DNA of 64,000 nucleotides from Bradyrhizobium daqingense. GTDB taxonomy: Bacteria > Pseudomonadota > Alphaproteobacteria > Rhizobiales > Xanthobacteraceae. Location: positions 5,876,001 to 5,940,000 of the forward strand of contig NZ_CP088014.1 of the NCBI RefSeq assembly GCF_021044685.1, written 5' to 3'. Made by a program: the position numbers and the translations under genes. Below, piece by piece: positions 37,641-46,296 of this stretch. Position 1 is the stretch's first letter. Every line of letters starts with the position of its first letter. Below the pieces are notes generated by a model. It was not told the DNA's origin and made no database searches. It saw only the letters and a list, made by a program, of their open reading frames with translations.

Positions 37641-38132
37641 TCACCGCTTCATGGCCGCCACATACGCCGCCAGCTTGTCCAGCGTCTGGTAGCCGTATTC
37701 GACGGCGCCGAAGCCGATCATGCCGTCGCGCTGCTCGGTGCTGGAAGCCAGCTGGCGCATCATCAGCACGGTCTTGCCGTTGCTCTGCTCAGCAAAGGTG
37801 ACGGTAAAGCGGAACATGCCGGGATCGTCGTCCTGGTCGAGCCCGTGATCCATCTCCATCAACGACGGCCGCTCGATGCGGCGGAAGCGCATGCGGTTGG
37901 GATAGACCGTGCCGTCGGGGCCGATCATGTTGAAGCGCCAGACGCCGCCGACCCGCACGTCGATCTCGAAGGTCTCGACCTTGAAGCCCTTCGGCCCGAA
38001 CCATTGCGGCAGGTGCTTCGGGTCGGACCAGGCCTCGAACACCAGATCACGCGGCGCGTCGATCACGCGCGACATCACGATCTCGCGGTCGAGCGACCAT
38101 TGCGACAGGGCTGGATTGGCGGAATTCGTCAT
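37641..38132 (-). CDS. SRPBCC/AHSA1-domain protein
   Basis: A 163-residue START-like protein of the AHSA1 (activator of Hsp90 ATPase homologue) family: IVMSRVIDAPRDLVFEAWSD, QWFGPKGFKVETFEIDVRVGG and the closing helix VEYGYQTLDKLAAYVA. The hydrophobic cavity probably binds a small ligand. Its ATG shares bases with the stop of the upstream ArsR gene (TGATG), the standard ArsR-SRPBCC pair. No enzyme activity can be assigned. Confidence 0.87.
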   Translation of the reverse strand: MTNSANPALSQWSLDREIVMSRVIDAPRDLVFEAWSDPKHLPQWFGPKGFKVETFEIDVRVGGVWRFNMIGPDGTVYPNRMRFRRIERPSLMEMDHGLDQDDDPGMFRFTVTFAEQSNGKTVLMMRQLASSTEQRDGMIGFGAVEYGYQTLDKLAAYVAAMKR

Positions 38133-38515
38133 CACTCGGAACCTTTCCGTTTGCTTGTACGGGACGGCCGCTTGGCAGCCGCCCTCTCCTTCTTGAGCTT
38201 CATCACATAGGCTTCGAACCGGTCGAGCCGCGCCTCCCAGATCGCGCGCTGCTGCTGGAACCAATCTTCCGCGCCGAGCAGCGCATTCGGGCTGAGGCGG
38301 CAGGTGCGCACACGGCCGGACTTCTCCGACAGCACGAGCCCGCTCGTCTCCAGCACATGGATGTGTTTCATGAAGCTCGGCAACGCCATGTCGAAGGGGT
38401 CAGCGAGCTCGCCGACCGATGCCTCGCCTGCGCAGAGCCGCATCACGATCGCCCGCCGGGTGGGATCGGCGAGCGCGGAGAAGACCTGGTCGAGCCGGGA
38501 TGATTGGTTAGCCAT
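38132..38515 (-). CDS. ArsR-family regulator paired with SRPBCC
   Basis: A 127-residue winged-helix repressor: LDQVFSALADPTRRAIVMRL, the recognition segment FDMALPSFMKHIHVLETSGLV and the wing EKSGRVRTCRLSP. No metal-binding Cys pair is present, so it senses something other than metal. The tail is Lys/Arg-rich. Two identical-type operators, one directly over its start codon, suggest strong autoregulation of the ArsR-SRPBCC operon. The ATG at 38515 is favoured over a frame opening 36 bases upstream. Confidence 0.88.
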   Translation of the reverse strand: MANQSSRLDQVFSALADPTRRAIVMRLCAGEASVGELADPFDMALPSFMKHIHVLETSGLVLSEKSGRVRTCRLSPNALLGAEDWFQQQRAIWEARLDRFEAYVMKLKKERAAAKRPSRTSKRKGSE

Positions 38516-38574
38516 GAAGCTAACTATAGACCCCCGGCCAACCGTTGTCAATAATCGTTAGCTACATGGCTAAG
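38507..38574. promoter_or_regulatory. Twin ArsR operators GTTAGC-N6-GCTAA
   Basis: GTTAGC/GCTAAC arms with a 6-bp spacer occur at 38507-38524, covering the arsR start codon, and again at 38557-38574 with one changed outer base. Centres are exactly 50 bp apart. Two matching sites in one promoter make an operator role likely. Confidence 0.72.
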
Positions 38575-38692
38575 TTATTTCGCCGCAGGCCGTGCGGCGG
38601 TTTCCTGCAACGCAATCGTGAATTGGGACGCCCGGCGGTTCACGTTAAGAAGGGTCCCGGGGGCGCATCACATCTTGCGTCAGAGCCGTGCC

Positions 38693-39853
38693 GTGTCCTT
38701 TGTCACCTCATCGCATCTCACAAGGCGAGCGCTCGCCCGGGCCGCGCTCGTTCCACTCGCCCTTGCCTGGCCCCGCCGCAGCTTGGCGGATTCCGACATG
38801 ATCGCGCAGATGCGCGACATCGTCGCGAACCATCTGGCGCCGACGGTGATGCCGGACCATGCAGGCGGCCTCGCCGCCGCGCTCTATGCCGGCAGCCATG
38901 TCGAATTCTTCACCTATGGTTTTGCCGATGATGCGGCCAAACGGAAGGTGACGCCGGACACGCTGTTCAATCTCGCCTCCTTGCGAAAGCCGTTCGAGGC
39001 CACGCTCGTGGCGCTCGGCACGCTGCGCGGCGAGCTGCGGCTCGACGATCGCCTGCCAAAATACCTGCCCGAGCTGAGCGGCGACTACATCCGCCAGGTG
39101 ACCGTCGGCCAGTTGGCCACGCACACATCGGGCCTGTTGCTGCCGACAGATCATCCGCCCTGGCCGGACGAGCAGTTCACGCGCGACCAGTTCATCGCCA
39201 TGCTGAACGCCTTTGCGCCCGGCTCCGGCGTCGCACCCGGCCGGCAGCGCATCTACACCCATGCCGGCTACGTGCTGCTTCAGCTCGTGCTGGAGCGCCG
39301 CTACGGCATGCCGATCGCGCCGCTGTTCGAGCAGCGCATCCTCAAGCCGCTGGGCATGAGCGCGACCTGCCTGCCCGCGCGCGGCGAAGACAACCGCGCC
39401 GTTATGGACGAAGCCTGGATGCGGCGCGCCGTCCAGGGCTATTCGGACCAGCGCATGGCGGTCGGCCCGATCGGCAACCAGCAGAGCTATTTCGATTTTC
39501 CCGGCACCGGCCAGATGTTTTCCTCGGCGCGCGACCTTGCGACCTTCGTCGCAGCCGCCATCGACGGCCGCGCGATCGACCCGCATCTGCGCGAGGCGCT
39601 GCGGATGACGCAGCGCGAGGCCTTCCATGTCGACGAGAAATTCGGACAGGGTATGGCCTGGGAAAGCGTGCACCTTCCCGGCGTCACCGTCGTCGACAAG
39701 CCCGGCGGCCTCAACAACGCCTCCGGTTATATCGGGCTCGTACCGGCGCGGCGGCTCGGCCTCGTCCTGCTCGCCAATCGCGGCGAATATCCGCACGAGA
39801 TCGCGCGCTACAGGATCCTGCCGGAACTGGCCCGGCTCGTCGCTTCACATTGA
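38693..39853 (+). CDS. Beta-lactamase-fold serine hydrolase (class C/esterase type)
   Basis: A 386-residue penicillin-binding-protein-like hydrolase. A Tat-like signal (LTRRALARAALVPLALAWP) precedes the domain. The SxxK motif is NLASLRKPF with Ser96 and Lys99; the second motif is YTHAGY in place of YxN, and HTSGLLLP and DKPGGLNNASGY follow. The variant second motif favours esterase or peptidase activity over lactam hydrolysis. The start is uncertain: GTG 38693 is taken because it gives a sensible signal; GTG 38618 is open too. Confidence 0.78.
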   Translation: MSFVTSSHLTRRALARAALVPLALAWPRRSLADSDMIAQMRDIVANHLAPTVMPDHAGGLAAALYAGSHVEFFTYGFADDAAKRKVTPDTLFNLASLRKPFEATLVALGTLRGELRLDDRLPKYLPELSGDYIRQVTVGQLATHTSGLLLPTDHPPWPDEQFTRDQFIAMLNAFAPGSGVAPGRQRIYTHAGYVLLQLVLERRYGMPIAPLFEQRILKPLGMSATCLPARGEDNRAVMDEAWMRRAVQGYSDQRMAVGPIGNQQSYFDFPGTGQMFSSARDLATFVAAAIDGRAIDPHLREALRMTQREAFHVDEKFGQGMAWESVHLPGVTVVDKPGGLNNASGYIGLVPARRLGLVLLANRGEYPHEIARYRILPELARLVASH

Positions 39854-39866
39854 GGCGGCGCCGCGC

Positions 39867-40568
39867 TCAAACCGAGCGCGTCAGCCCGCCATCGACGCGG
39901 ATGTTCTGGCCGGTGATGTAGGCCGCGCCGTCGGAAGCCAGGAACGAGACCGTCGCGGCAATCTCTTCGACCTTGCCGTAGCGCTGCATCGGCACGCTGT
40001 CGCGGCGCGCATCGGTCTGCGGCAGGCTGTCGATCCAGCCCGGCAGCACGTTGTTCATGCGGACGTTGTCGGCCGCATGGGTGTCGGTGAAGATCTTCGT
40101 GAAGGCGGCAAGGCCGGCCCTGAACACCGCGGAGGTCGGGAACATCGCGCTCGGCTCGAACGCCCAGGCGGTCGAGATGTTGATGATGGCCCCGCTCTTC
40201 TGCGCCTGCATCACCGGCGTCACCAGCCGGGTCGGACGGATCACGTTGAGTAGATAAGTGTCGAGGCCGGCATGCCATTGCTCGTCGGTGATCTCGGTGA
40301 TCGGCGCGCGCGGGCCGTGGCCGGCGCTGTTGACGAGCACGTCGATGCGTCCCCATTTGGCCAGCGCGCCGTCGACGAAGCGCTTCAGATCGTCGTTGGA
40401 CTTGTTCGAGCCGGTGGCGCCGAAGCCGCCGAGCTCGGCCGCCAGCGCCTCGCCCTTGCCGGAGGAGGACAGGATCGCGACGCGAAATCCGTCCGCTGCG
40501 AGCCGCCGCGCGGCCCCTGCCCCCATGCCGCTGCCGCCCGCGGTGACGAGTGCAACCTTCTCCGCCAT
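39867..40568 (-). CDS. SDR-fold protein with degenerate active site
   Basis: A 233-residue short-chain dehydrogenase fold. The cofactor loop is GGSGMGA (11-17), NSAG is at 80-83 and the catalytic-type Ser lies at 132 (NISTAW). Where YxxxK is expected, residues 145-150 read TSAVFR, so both the Tyr and the Lys are replaced. The C-terminal GQNIRVDGG is normal. It may bind NAD(P) without classical reductase activity. It converges on the hydrolase gene and is divergent from a GNAT gene. Confidence 0.8.
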   Translation of the reverse strand: MAEKVALVTAGGSGMGAGAARRLAADGFRVAILSSSGKGEALAAELGGFGATGSNKSNDDLKRFVDGALAKWGRIDVLVNSAGHGPRAPITEITDEQWHAGLDTYLLNVIRPTRLVTPVMQAQKSGAIINISTAWAFEPSAMFPTSAVFRAGLAAFTKIFTDTHAADNVRMNNVLPGWIDSLPQTDARRDSVPMQRYGKVEEIAATVSFLASDGAAYITGQNIRVDGGLTRSV

Positions 40569-40674
40569 AATCGATCATCCTTTGATATCGTCGAACCGAA
40601 CCACGAGGCCCGCCCCGTCATGAGGCCTTCTACCGCCGGACCTGCCGTCAGGTCCACCGCCGAGAGCATCCGTC

Positions 40675-41517
40675 ATGAGCGATTTGCAGATTCGCAATTT
40701 ACGTCCCGAAGAAATCGCCCTCGCCATCGACTGGGCCGCGGCGGAAGGTTGGAATCCGGGCCTTGCCGACGCGGCGTGCTTTGCGATCCCCGATCCGCAC
40801 GGCTTCTTCGTCGGCGAGATCGACGGCGAGCCGGTCGCAACCGTCTCCTGCGTCAACTACGACGACCGCTTTGCTTTCCTCGGCTTCTACATCGTACGCG
40901 ATAGTTTTCGCAGCAAGGGCCACGGCCTGCGCATCTGGAAGGCGGCGATCGCGCATGCAGGCGGTCGCGTGATCGGGCTTGACGGCGTGGTCGCCCAGCA
41001 GGACAATTACAGGAAATCCGGATTCCAGCTTGCCTATGCCAATATCCGCTATGGCGCCGTCGTGGCCGCGCCAGCGAAATCGCTGGCCGACATCGTCGCC
41101 CTCGGCGAGATCCCATTCGCGATCATCGAAGCCGATGATGCCACCGTGTTTCCCGCCGCACGCAGCACTTTCCTGCGCGCGTGGATCGACACACCAGGAC
41201 ATATTGGTCGGGCACTGCTGCGCGACGGCAGGCTGGCCGCTTGGGGCGTGATCCGGCCGTGCCGGACCGGCCACAAGATCGGCCCGCTCGTTGCCGACGA
41301 CCGCGCAGCGGCGGACGCGGTCGTGCAAGCGTTGCTCGGAAGCGCACAAGGTGGCGAGATCTTCCTCGATGTCCCCGCCGTCAACCGCGAGGCGATTGCG
41401 CTCGCAGAGTCACTCGGGCTCGAGCCGGTATTCGAGACGGCGCGGATGTACACCGGCCCCGTCCCGCCGCTGCGCGTCGACCGCGTCTTCGGCGTGACTA
41501 GCTTCGAACTGGGCTAA
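40675..41517 (+). CDS. GNAT-family N-acetyltransferase
   Basis: A 280-residue protein with two GNAT-like domains. The N-terminal one has LQIRNLRPEEIALAIDWAAAEGW, the beta strand RFAFLGFYIV and the acetyl-CoA loop RDSFRSKGHGLRIW. The C-terminal domain ends with VNREAIALAESLGLEPVFETARMY, as in Acetyltransf_18 tandem proteins. It would acetylate an amine on a small molecule or protein; the substrate is unknown. The gene is monocistronic. Confidence 0.85.
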   Translation: MSDLQIRNLRPEEIALAIDWAAAEGWNPGLADAACFAIPDPHGFFVGEIDGEPVATVSCVNYDDRFAFLGFYIVRDSFRSKGHGLRIWKAAIAHAGGRVIGLDGVVAQQDNYRKSGFQLAYANIRYGAVVAAPAKSLADIVALGEIPFAIIEADDATVFPAARSTFLRAWIDTPGHIGRALLRDGRLAAWGVIRPCRTGHKIGPLVADDRAAADAVVQALLGSAQGGEIFLDVPAVNREAIALAESLGLEPVFETARMYTGPVPPLRVDRVFGVTSFELG

Positions 41518-41518
41518 T

Positions 41519-41965
41519 TCAGTAACAGCGCGTGATGTTGACGGTGTGTTCAGTGCCGCCGCGGCCGGGCACCGTCACCTGCTCCGTCGGACAGCTCGGC
41601 ACATAGGGCCGGTCGGACGGCACGACGTTCGGCGGGAAGCGATGCGTCCAATCCCATGGAATGTCGTACGAATAGGTGTAGCGCACGTCGCCCGAGAACG
41701 AATGAGTTGTATCGCCGTTAGGCTGGCCGTAGCTCGCACCGTCATTGAAGAACCCGCCGCCGCCGGGCCAATAGACCCAGGGATTGCTGCGACGGTGAAA
41801 CCGGGCACCCGGCCCGATCGGCGCGCGCGCCATCGCACCTCCAGGGCCCGCGGCTGCGCCGTGCGGCGCGGCGCCGGCAGGCCTGGCAGAACTATCAGTG
41901 GGAGTAAGGAGCAGCGCGGCGGCGCTGAGCGAGGCGAACAGCGCCCCATATGATCTGGACATCAT
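41519..41965 (-). CDS. Secreted protein of unknown function
   Basis: A 148-residue protein starting at one of two adjacent ATGs (41965 or 41962). A signal peptide (ALFASLSAAALLLTPTDSSA) leads to a Gly/Ala-rich linker and a mature domain rich in Tyr, Trp and Pro (NPWVYWPGGGGFFNDG, DIPWDWTHRFPPNVVPSD) with two Cys near the end (PSCPTEQ and ITRCY). No family recognised. It converges on the GNAT gene with 1 base between stops. Confidence 0.62.
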   Translation of the reverse strand: MMSRSYGALFASLSAAALLLTPTDSSARPAGAAPHGAAAGPGGAMARAPIGPGARFHRRSNPWVYWPGGGGFFNDGASYGQPNGDTTHSFSGDVRYTYSYDIPWDWTHRFPPNVVPSDRPYVPSCPTEQVTVPGRGGTEHTVNITRCY

Positions 41966-42247
41966 GATACGCACCAACTCGTTTTGGCTTCGAATAGCGG
42001 CTCCCCACTGCACGCTAGGCCGGGCTGTCGCCCGCCCGCAAACGTATAATTAATTATTGGTTAAGGCACGCGATTAACGGGGAACCCGGTGCGGCAGAAG
42101 GCCCGTTTCCCGTCTGATTCAAGCCCCTTCGTTCCGTGGCGTGCGCTTCATAACCAGTTGATCGGAGTTGATCACGCCTGCCGAATACGACCGGAACGCT
42201 CCCGCAGCGCAACCGTTGGCTCCCGACACAAGCAAGGAGCATCTCCA

Positions 42248-42529
42248 ATGCAGAACAAGTCAAAACTCCTGTGCCTGATCACGGCATCACTCATCGCGGG
42301 TACCGCAGCCGCTTCGGCCCAGGGCTACGACTGGAACGGCCCGCGCGTGGGTTGGGACAGCAGCGCGCCCGCCTATGAGCCGGTTCAGCCGCGCGCATAT
42401 TATCCGGATGTCGCGGGACCCTATGGCGCGTACAACGGCACCAACCATCCGACCCCGAGCTCGACACAGGGCGATGTCGGCCCTGGCGGCAACAACAACG
42501 GCACGCTGACCGGCCGTTATCGCTGGTAA
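42248..42529 (+). CDS. Small secreted Tyr/Pro/Asn-rich protein
   Basis: A 93-residue protein with AAGGAGC before the ATG at 42248 and a clear signal peptide (LLCLITASLIAGTAAASAQ). The mature 68 residues are polar and aromatic (YDWNGPRVGWDSSAP, AYYPDVAGPYGAYNG, GGNNNGTLTGRYRW) without Cys. It resembles the short Tyr-rich envelope proteins at 53573 and 54611 in composition. Function unknown. Confidence 0.66.
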   Translation: MQNKSKLLCLITASLIAGTAAASAQGYDWNGPRVGWDSSAPAYEPVQPRAYYPDVAGPYGAYNGTNHPTPSSTQGDVGPGGNNNGTLTGRYRW

Positions 42530-42659
42530 AGCCGCGCAACGTGAGGCCCGCCGTCCCACACGGGACGGTGGGCCTTCGCGCGTCAGCGGCTCGCTTGCTT
42601 GCGCAGCCCATCGAGCCTGTCACGGCGTCCCGCCCACAAGCCCTTGCGTTGGGACGGGC

Positions 42660-43180
42660 GACACACCCAAACCCGGGGTCAACCGCGCACCGGGGAAATA
42701 TTTCTCTTTATTCGAATTCGGATTTTTGTTAGATTTTGCGCACTCCGGCCCAACGAAGAGGGGCGTATCGCGATCGTCACGAACGCGGGCCGGGCGGCGG
42801 TGGACGTGGACCACACCGGCGCGAAGAGCTTCGCAGGGCGGGCAACCGTGAGCGAAAGCGTCGCGCCAACGACGGGTGCGGTTCGCGTACGGCAAAATCG
42901 TGTCGTCCTGGCGTCCGGGGTCTGTACGCCAAGTCTTGCGGTGACGTGCGGCCTAACCGGGCACGCGCATCAGTCATCTACAAGGCGACGGGGGCAATAG
43001 TGCATCGCTCCCCGGGGAGAGCACGACATAAGCCGTAAAACCACTGCGCAGGGAAGGCCGGTTGCTTGGCTTCACCTGTATGCCGCTGTGCAATCCTTGT
43101 AAGCACACGCTTTCGCACAGTGGACCGTGGGTGCCCGGCCGGCACCCGGTCTTCCCTGCGCCCTTTTCAATTGAGGGTGA
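42660..43180. repeat. Large interspersed repeat of Bradyrhizobiaceae type
   Basis: About 520 bp with no supported gene. The central stretch contains CCAACGAAGAGGGGCG and CACGAACG near 42750-42785, and the right part has 16-bp imperfect inverted arms GCGCAGGGAAGGCCGG (43047-43062) and CCGGTCTTCCCTGCGC (43146-43161). I recognise this arrangement from repeated intergenic DNA of Bradyrhizobium genomes; copy number here is not testable from one window. Short frames inside it are not credible genes. Confidence 0.6.
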
Positions 43181-43280
43181 GGCACCGACGCAAAGCTCGG
43201 GCGAGATCAGCCGCGAGGCTGCGAAGGCGTGCCTGCAATGAAGATGCAAATCGATGCAGCGACGCTGTTGTCCCACACTC

Positions 43281-43398
43281 CGTCATTGCGAGGAGCCCTT
43301 GCGACGAAGCAATCCAGACTGCCACAGTGGAGAGATCCTGGATTGCTTCCGCCTTCGCCAAAGCTTCGCCGGACAAGTCCGCTCCGCTCGCAATGACG
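43281..43398. repeat. Palindromic repeat, CATTGCGAG family (second copy)
   Basis: CGTCATTGCGAG (43281-43292) and CTCGCAATGACG (43387-43398) are perfect 12-bp arms; inner GAAGCAATCCAG / CTGGATTGCTTC is also inverted. Same family as 8434-8518. Confidence 0.78.
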
Positions 43399-43427
43399 GT
43401 GTGAAACAGCGTGCGCCAAACTCCACT

Positions 43428-43568
43428 CTCGTGCCCCGGACGCAGCGCAGCGTCTCTTCGACGGTGCGCTGCAGAGCCGGGGCCCATGTATCAGCGAGTG
43501 CCGTGGCCTTCTGGGTCCCGGCTCTGCGCAGCAACGCCAAGAGCGTTGCAGCGCGTCCGGGACACGAG
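43428..43568. repeat. Palindromic repeat, GTCCGGGAC family (second copy)
   Basis: CTCGTGCCCCGGACGC (43428-43443) and GCGTCCGGGACACGAG (43553-43568) form 16-bp arms with one mismatch; inner GCAGAGCCGGGGCCCA / TGGGTCCCGGCTCTGC repeats the symmetry. Related to 14537-14692. The rest of the gap up to 43729 holds nothing I can assign. Confidence 0.72.
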
Positions 43569-43729
43569 ACATGAGTTACACCGGCCTGCCCGCATACGGC
43601 AGCGGCGCGATGTGGGCACCAGCCGTTCGCAAAGACGTTCGGTGGCAATGGGTCCTGGCCTTGTCCAAGACGACACAGAAGGTGTTGCCGCGTTCCCCTC
43701 CTCTGCCTGGCTTGCATGGCTCGGCGCTC

Positions 43730-43747
43730 TTGTAACAAGACCGTCAC
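43730..43747 (+). promoter_or_regulatory. Possible Pho box upstream of phosphatase gene
   Basis: TTGTAAC (43730-43736), AAGA, CCGTCAC (43741-43747) matches the 7-4-7 direct-repeat layout of a PhoB site (CTGTCAT-N4-CTGTCAT) at 4 and 5 of 7 bases. It lies 67 bp before the ATG of an alkaline-phosphatase-family gene. Confidence 0.42.
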
Positions 43748-43813
43748 GCAGCGAAACTAAACGAAGCTGGAAGCCGTGATCGCGGCCATTTGCCTCACTG
43801 CAGGAGAGATTCG

Positions 43814-45667
43814 ATGCGCCGCTCACTGGTGTTGCTATCCGCCGGACTGACGGTCCTGTCCACCGGACTTGCCTCGGCGGAGAACAACACGCCCCGCAAT
43901 TTGATCCTGTTCATTCCGGACGGTCTTCGCGCGCTGAAGGTCACGCCGGAGACGGCGCCGGCGATGGCCGAAATCCGCGACAAGGGCGTCAACTTCAAGA
44001 ACCCGCATTCGCTCTTCCCGACCTTCACCATGGCCAACGGCTCGGCGATGTCGACCGGCCATTATCTCGGCGATACCGGCGTGTTCTCAAACACGATCTG
44101 GACCAACTATACCTCGGCGCCCGCCGGCGATACCGTGGTCCCCTTCATCGAGAACGACGCCGTGCTCGGCGACATCGACGAGCATTTCAAGGGCAACTAT
44201 CTCAACGAAGACACCATCCTGAAGATGGCGCGCGACAAGGGGCTGAGCACCGCGGCGATCGGCAAGGTCGGCCCGACCTACCAGTTCGACCATACCGACA
44301 AGCCCGAAAAGCCCGGCCTGCACTCGGTCGTGTTCGACGATTCCACCGGCGGCAAGAACGGCGTCGCGCTCTCGGACGAGGTGAAGGACGCGCTGACCAA
44401 TGCCGGCCTGCCAACCGCTACGCCGCCGCGCGGCGACAATTCCAAGGCGGGCGATGCCAAGACGCCCGGCACTACGTCTGCCAATGTCGCCCAGCAGGCC
44501 TATTTCGCCGACGTCGCCACCAAGGTGGTGCTGCCGATGTTCAAGGCCCGCAACAAGCCGTTCGTGCTGGTGTTCTGGTCGCGCGATCCCGACGGCAGCC
44601 AGCACAACACCGGCGACAGCCTCAACCAGATCATGCCGGGCATCAACGGCCCGACCTCGATGGCCGGCATCAAGAACGCCGACACCAACCTTGCCCAGCT
44701 CCGCAAGGCGCTCGACGAGCTCGGGCTCGCCGCCTCGACCAACATCATCGTCTCCGCGGACCATGGCTTCTCGACCATCTCCAAGGAGAGCAAGACCAGC
44801 CCTTCGGCCAAGGTCAGCTATGACGACACGCCGAAAGACTTCCTGCCGATGGGATTTTTGGCGCTCGATCTCGCCAAGGCGCTCGAGCTGCCCTTGTTCG
44901 ACCCCAACGACAAGAACGCGAAGGTCGAAGGCAACAGGCATCCCAGGTTCGGCAACGGCGTGCTCGGCAAGGATCCGGAGAAGCCCGACCTCGTCGTCGC
45001 CACCAATGGCGGCTCGGACCTGATCTATCTGCCGACCAAGGACAAGAAGCTGGCGGCGAAAACCATCAAGGCGCTGCTCGAGCAGGACTACGTCTCCGGC
45101 CTGTTCGTCGAGGATTCGCTCGGCCGCTTCCCCGGCACGCTGCCGCTGTCGAGCATCAATCTGCGCGGCAAGTCGGCGACGCCGACGCCCTCGATCGTCG
45201 TCAACTTCCGCTCCTATGCCAGCGATTGCGGCGAGGCGCCGACCAACTGCTCGGTGCAGGTCGCCGACACCGTGCTGCGCCAGGGCCAGGGCATGCATGG
45301 CAGCTTCAGCCGCGGCGACACCATGAACTTCATGGCCGCGATCGGCCCGGACTTCAAAGCCGGCTATGTCGACGAGCTGCCGGTCAGCAATGCCGACGTC
45401 GGCATGACGGCGGCCCAGCTCATGGGCCTGCGCGCTTCGCAGAAGGGCGAGCTGGTCGGCCGCGTGATGTCAGAGGCCATGCCGAACGGCACCGCGCCGA
45501 AGGCCCATGTCGGCACGCTCAAGTCCAAGCCCGCCGAAGGCGGCCTGATGACCGTGCTGAACTTCCAGCGCGTCGGCAGTCAGCGCTATTTCGATGCCGC
45601 CGGATTTCCGGGCCGCACGCTCGGGCTCGAGCCTGATGCCGGCAAACAAAAAACGGCGGGGAAATGA
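43814..45667 (+). CDS. Secreted alkaline-phosphatase-superfamily enzyme
   Basis: A 617-residue periplasmic protein. Signal peptide LVLLSAGLTVLSTGLASA, then the metal site LILFIPDGLRAL with Asp, the catalytic nucleophile region SLFPTFTMANGSAMSTGHY (Thr or Ser), FWSRDPDGSQHNTGD with Asp and His ligands, and NIIVSADHGFSTI with the Asp-His pair. This is the type I phosphodiesterase/nucleotide pyrophosphatase layout. CAGGAGAG precedes the ATG at 43814. It would hydrolyse phosphomonoesters or diesters. A Pho-box-like sequence upstream suggests phosphate control. Confidence 0.87.
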   Translation: MRRSLVLLSAGLTVLSTGLASAENNTPRNLILFIPDGLRALKVTPETAPAMAEIRDKGVNFKNPHSLFPTFTMANGSAMSTGHYLGDTGVFSNTIWTNYTSAPAGDTVVPFIENDAVLGDIDEHFKGNYLNEDTILKMARDKGLSTAAIGKVGPTYQFDHTDKPEKPGLHSVVFDDSTGGKNGVALSDEVKDALTNAGLPTATPPRGDNSKAGDAKTPGTTSANVAQQAYFADVATKVVLPMFKARNKPFVLVFWSRDPDGSQHNTGDSLNQIMPGINGPTSMAGIKNADTNLAQLRKALDELGLAASTNIIVSADHGFSTISKESKTSPSAKVSYDDTPKDFLPMGFLALDLAKALELPLFDPNDKNAKVEGNRHPRFGNGVLGKDPEKPDLVVATNGGSDLIYLPTKDKKLAAKTIKALLEQDYVSGLFVEDSLGRFPGTLPLSSINLRGKSATPTPSIVVNFRSYASDCGEAPTNCSVQVADTVLRQGQGMHGSFSRGDTMNFMAAIGPDFKAGYVDELPVSNADVGMTAAQLMGLRASQKGELVGRVMSEAMPNGTAPKAHVGTLKSKPAEGGLMTVLNFQRVGSQRYFDAAGFPGRTLGLEPDAGKQKTAGK

Positions 45668-45676
45668 CCCCGCCGT
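45646..45676 (-). terminator. Rho-independent terminator for the minus-strand gene, inside the + gene end
   Basis: ACGGCGGGG (45653-45661) and CCCCGCCGT (45668-45676) form a perfect 9-bp stem around six bases that include the + strand stop codon. On the minus strand the stem is followed by TTTTTTGTTTG, the U-run of an intrinsic terminator, 47 bases after the stop of the gene at 45724. Confidence 0.78.
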
Positions 45677-45723
45677 TCCCTCGCGTCCTCGATTGAGGCG
45701 CGCAAATTCACATGGCCGGGCTA

Positions 45724-46296
45724 TTACATCCCGATGTCGAACACGTTCGGCAATTGGCCCGCCAAAGGCAGCGCGGTGGCGCCGAGGAAGGTTGCCACCA
45801 TCGCCATCAGGCGACGGTTGTTCTGGCGCTTGCCGCGCATCTGGCCGGCGATCCACTCCAGCATCTCGCTGTTGACCTTGGAGGCATAGGACGGCGCCCA
45901 GCTCTCGATCTCAGTGTCGGCCGCCAGCGCAACGCTGCGCGGCGGCACCTTCAGACCCGAGGCGCTCGCGGCATAATGGGCGACCGCCTTGGCCAGGAGG
46001 TCGTCGAACCGGCCATTGTCGGTGCGCTCGGTGGCGGCCTCGTTGATCTCGAACAGCACTTCGGCTTCGGCGCGGCTGACCGGCTGGTCGTTGACGGCCG
46101 TGGCGGTGAGGATGCGCGAGCACCAGGCGGTGTCATCGGCATCGAGCGAACGGGAGAAATGCACCCTTCCCTTGGTGGTCGGGCCTTCGCCCGTGATCAC
46201 GCCGTCGCGCACGATGCTCAGGGCATGAGCCGCGGTATCGCGGCAGGACGGTTCGAGGGACGGCGACTCGGTAGGCTTAGGCGCAGCGGCAGACAT
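45724..46296 (-). CDS. Conserved-looking protein with C-terminal membrane helix
   Basis: A 190-residue protein with no signal peptide. The soluble part has RDGVITGEGPTTKGRVHFSR and SRAEAEVLFEINEAATERTD, and the C terminus is a single hydrophobic helix (AMVATFLGATALPLAGQLPN). It looks like a tail-anchored cytoplasmic protein; a TerB-like helical core is possible but not demonstrable. A strong terminator follows. Upstream lies a 392-bp gap shared with the peroxiredoxin gene. Confidence 0.6.
   Translation of the reverse strand: MSAAAPKPTESPSLEPSCRDTAAHALSIVRDGVITGEGPTTKGRVHFSRSLDADDTAWCSRILTATAVNDQPVSRAEAEVLFEINEAATERTDNGRFDDLLAKAVAHYAASASGLKVPPRSVALAADTEIESWAPSYASKVNSEMLEWIAGQMRGKRQNNRRLMAMVATFLGATALPLAGQLPNVFDIGM

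Noticed and set aside
42599..43000. A 133-codon frame in the repeat island
   Set aside because: No ribosome site, no signal or domain, and it lies in interspersed repeat DNA.
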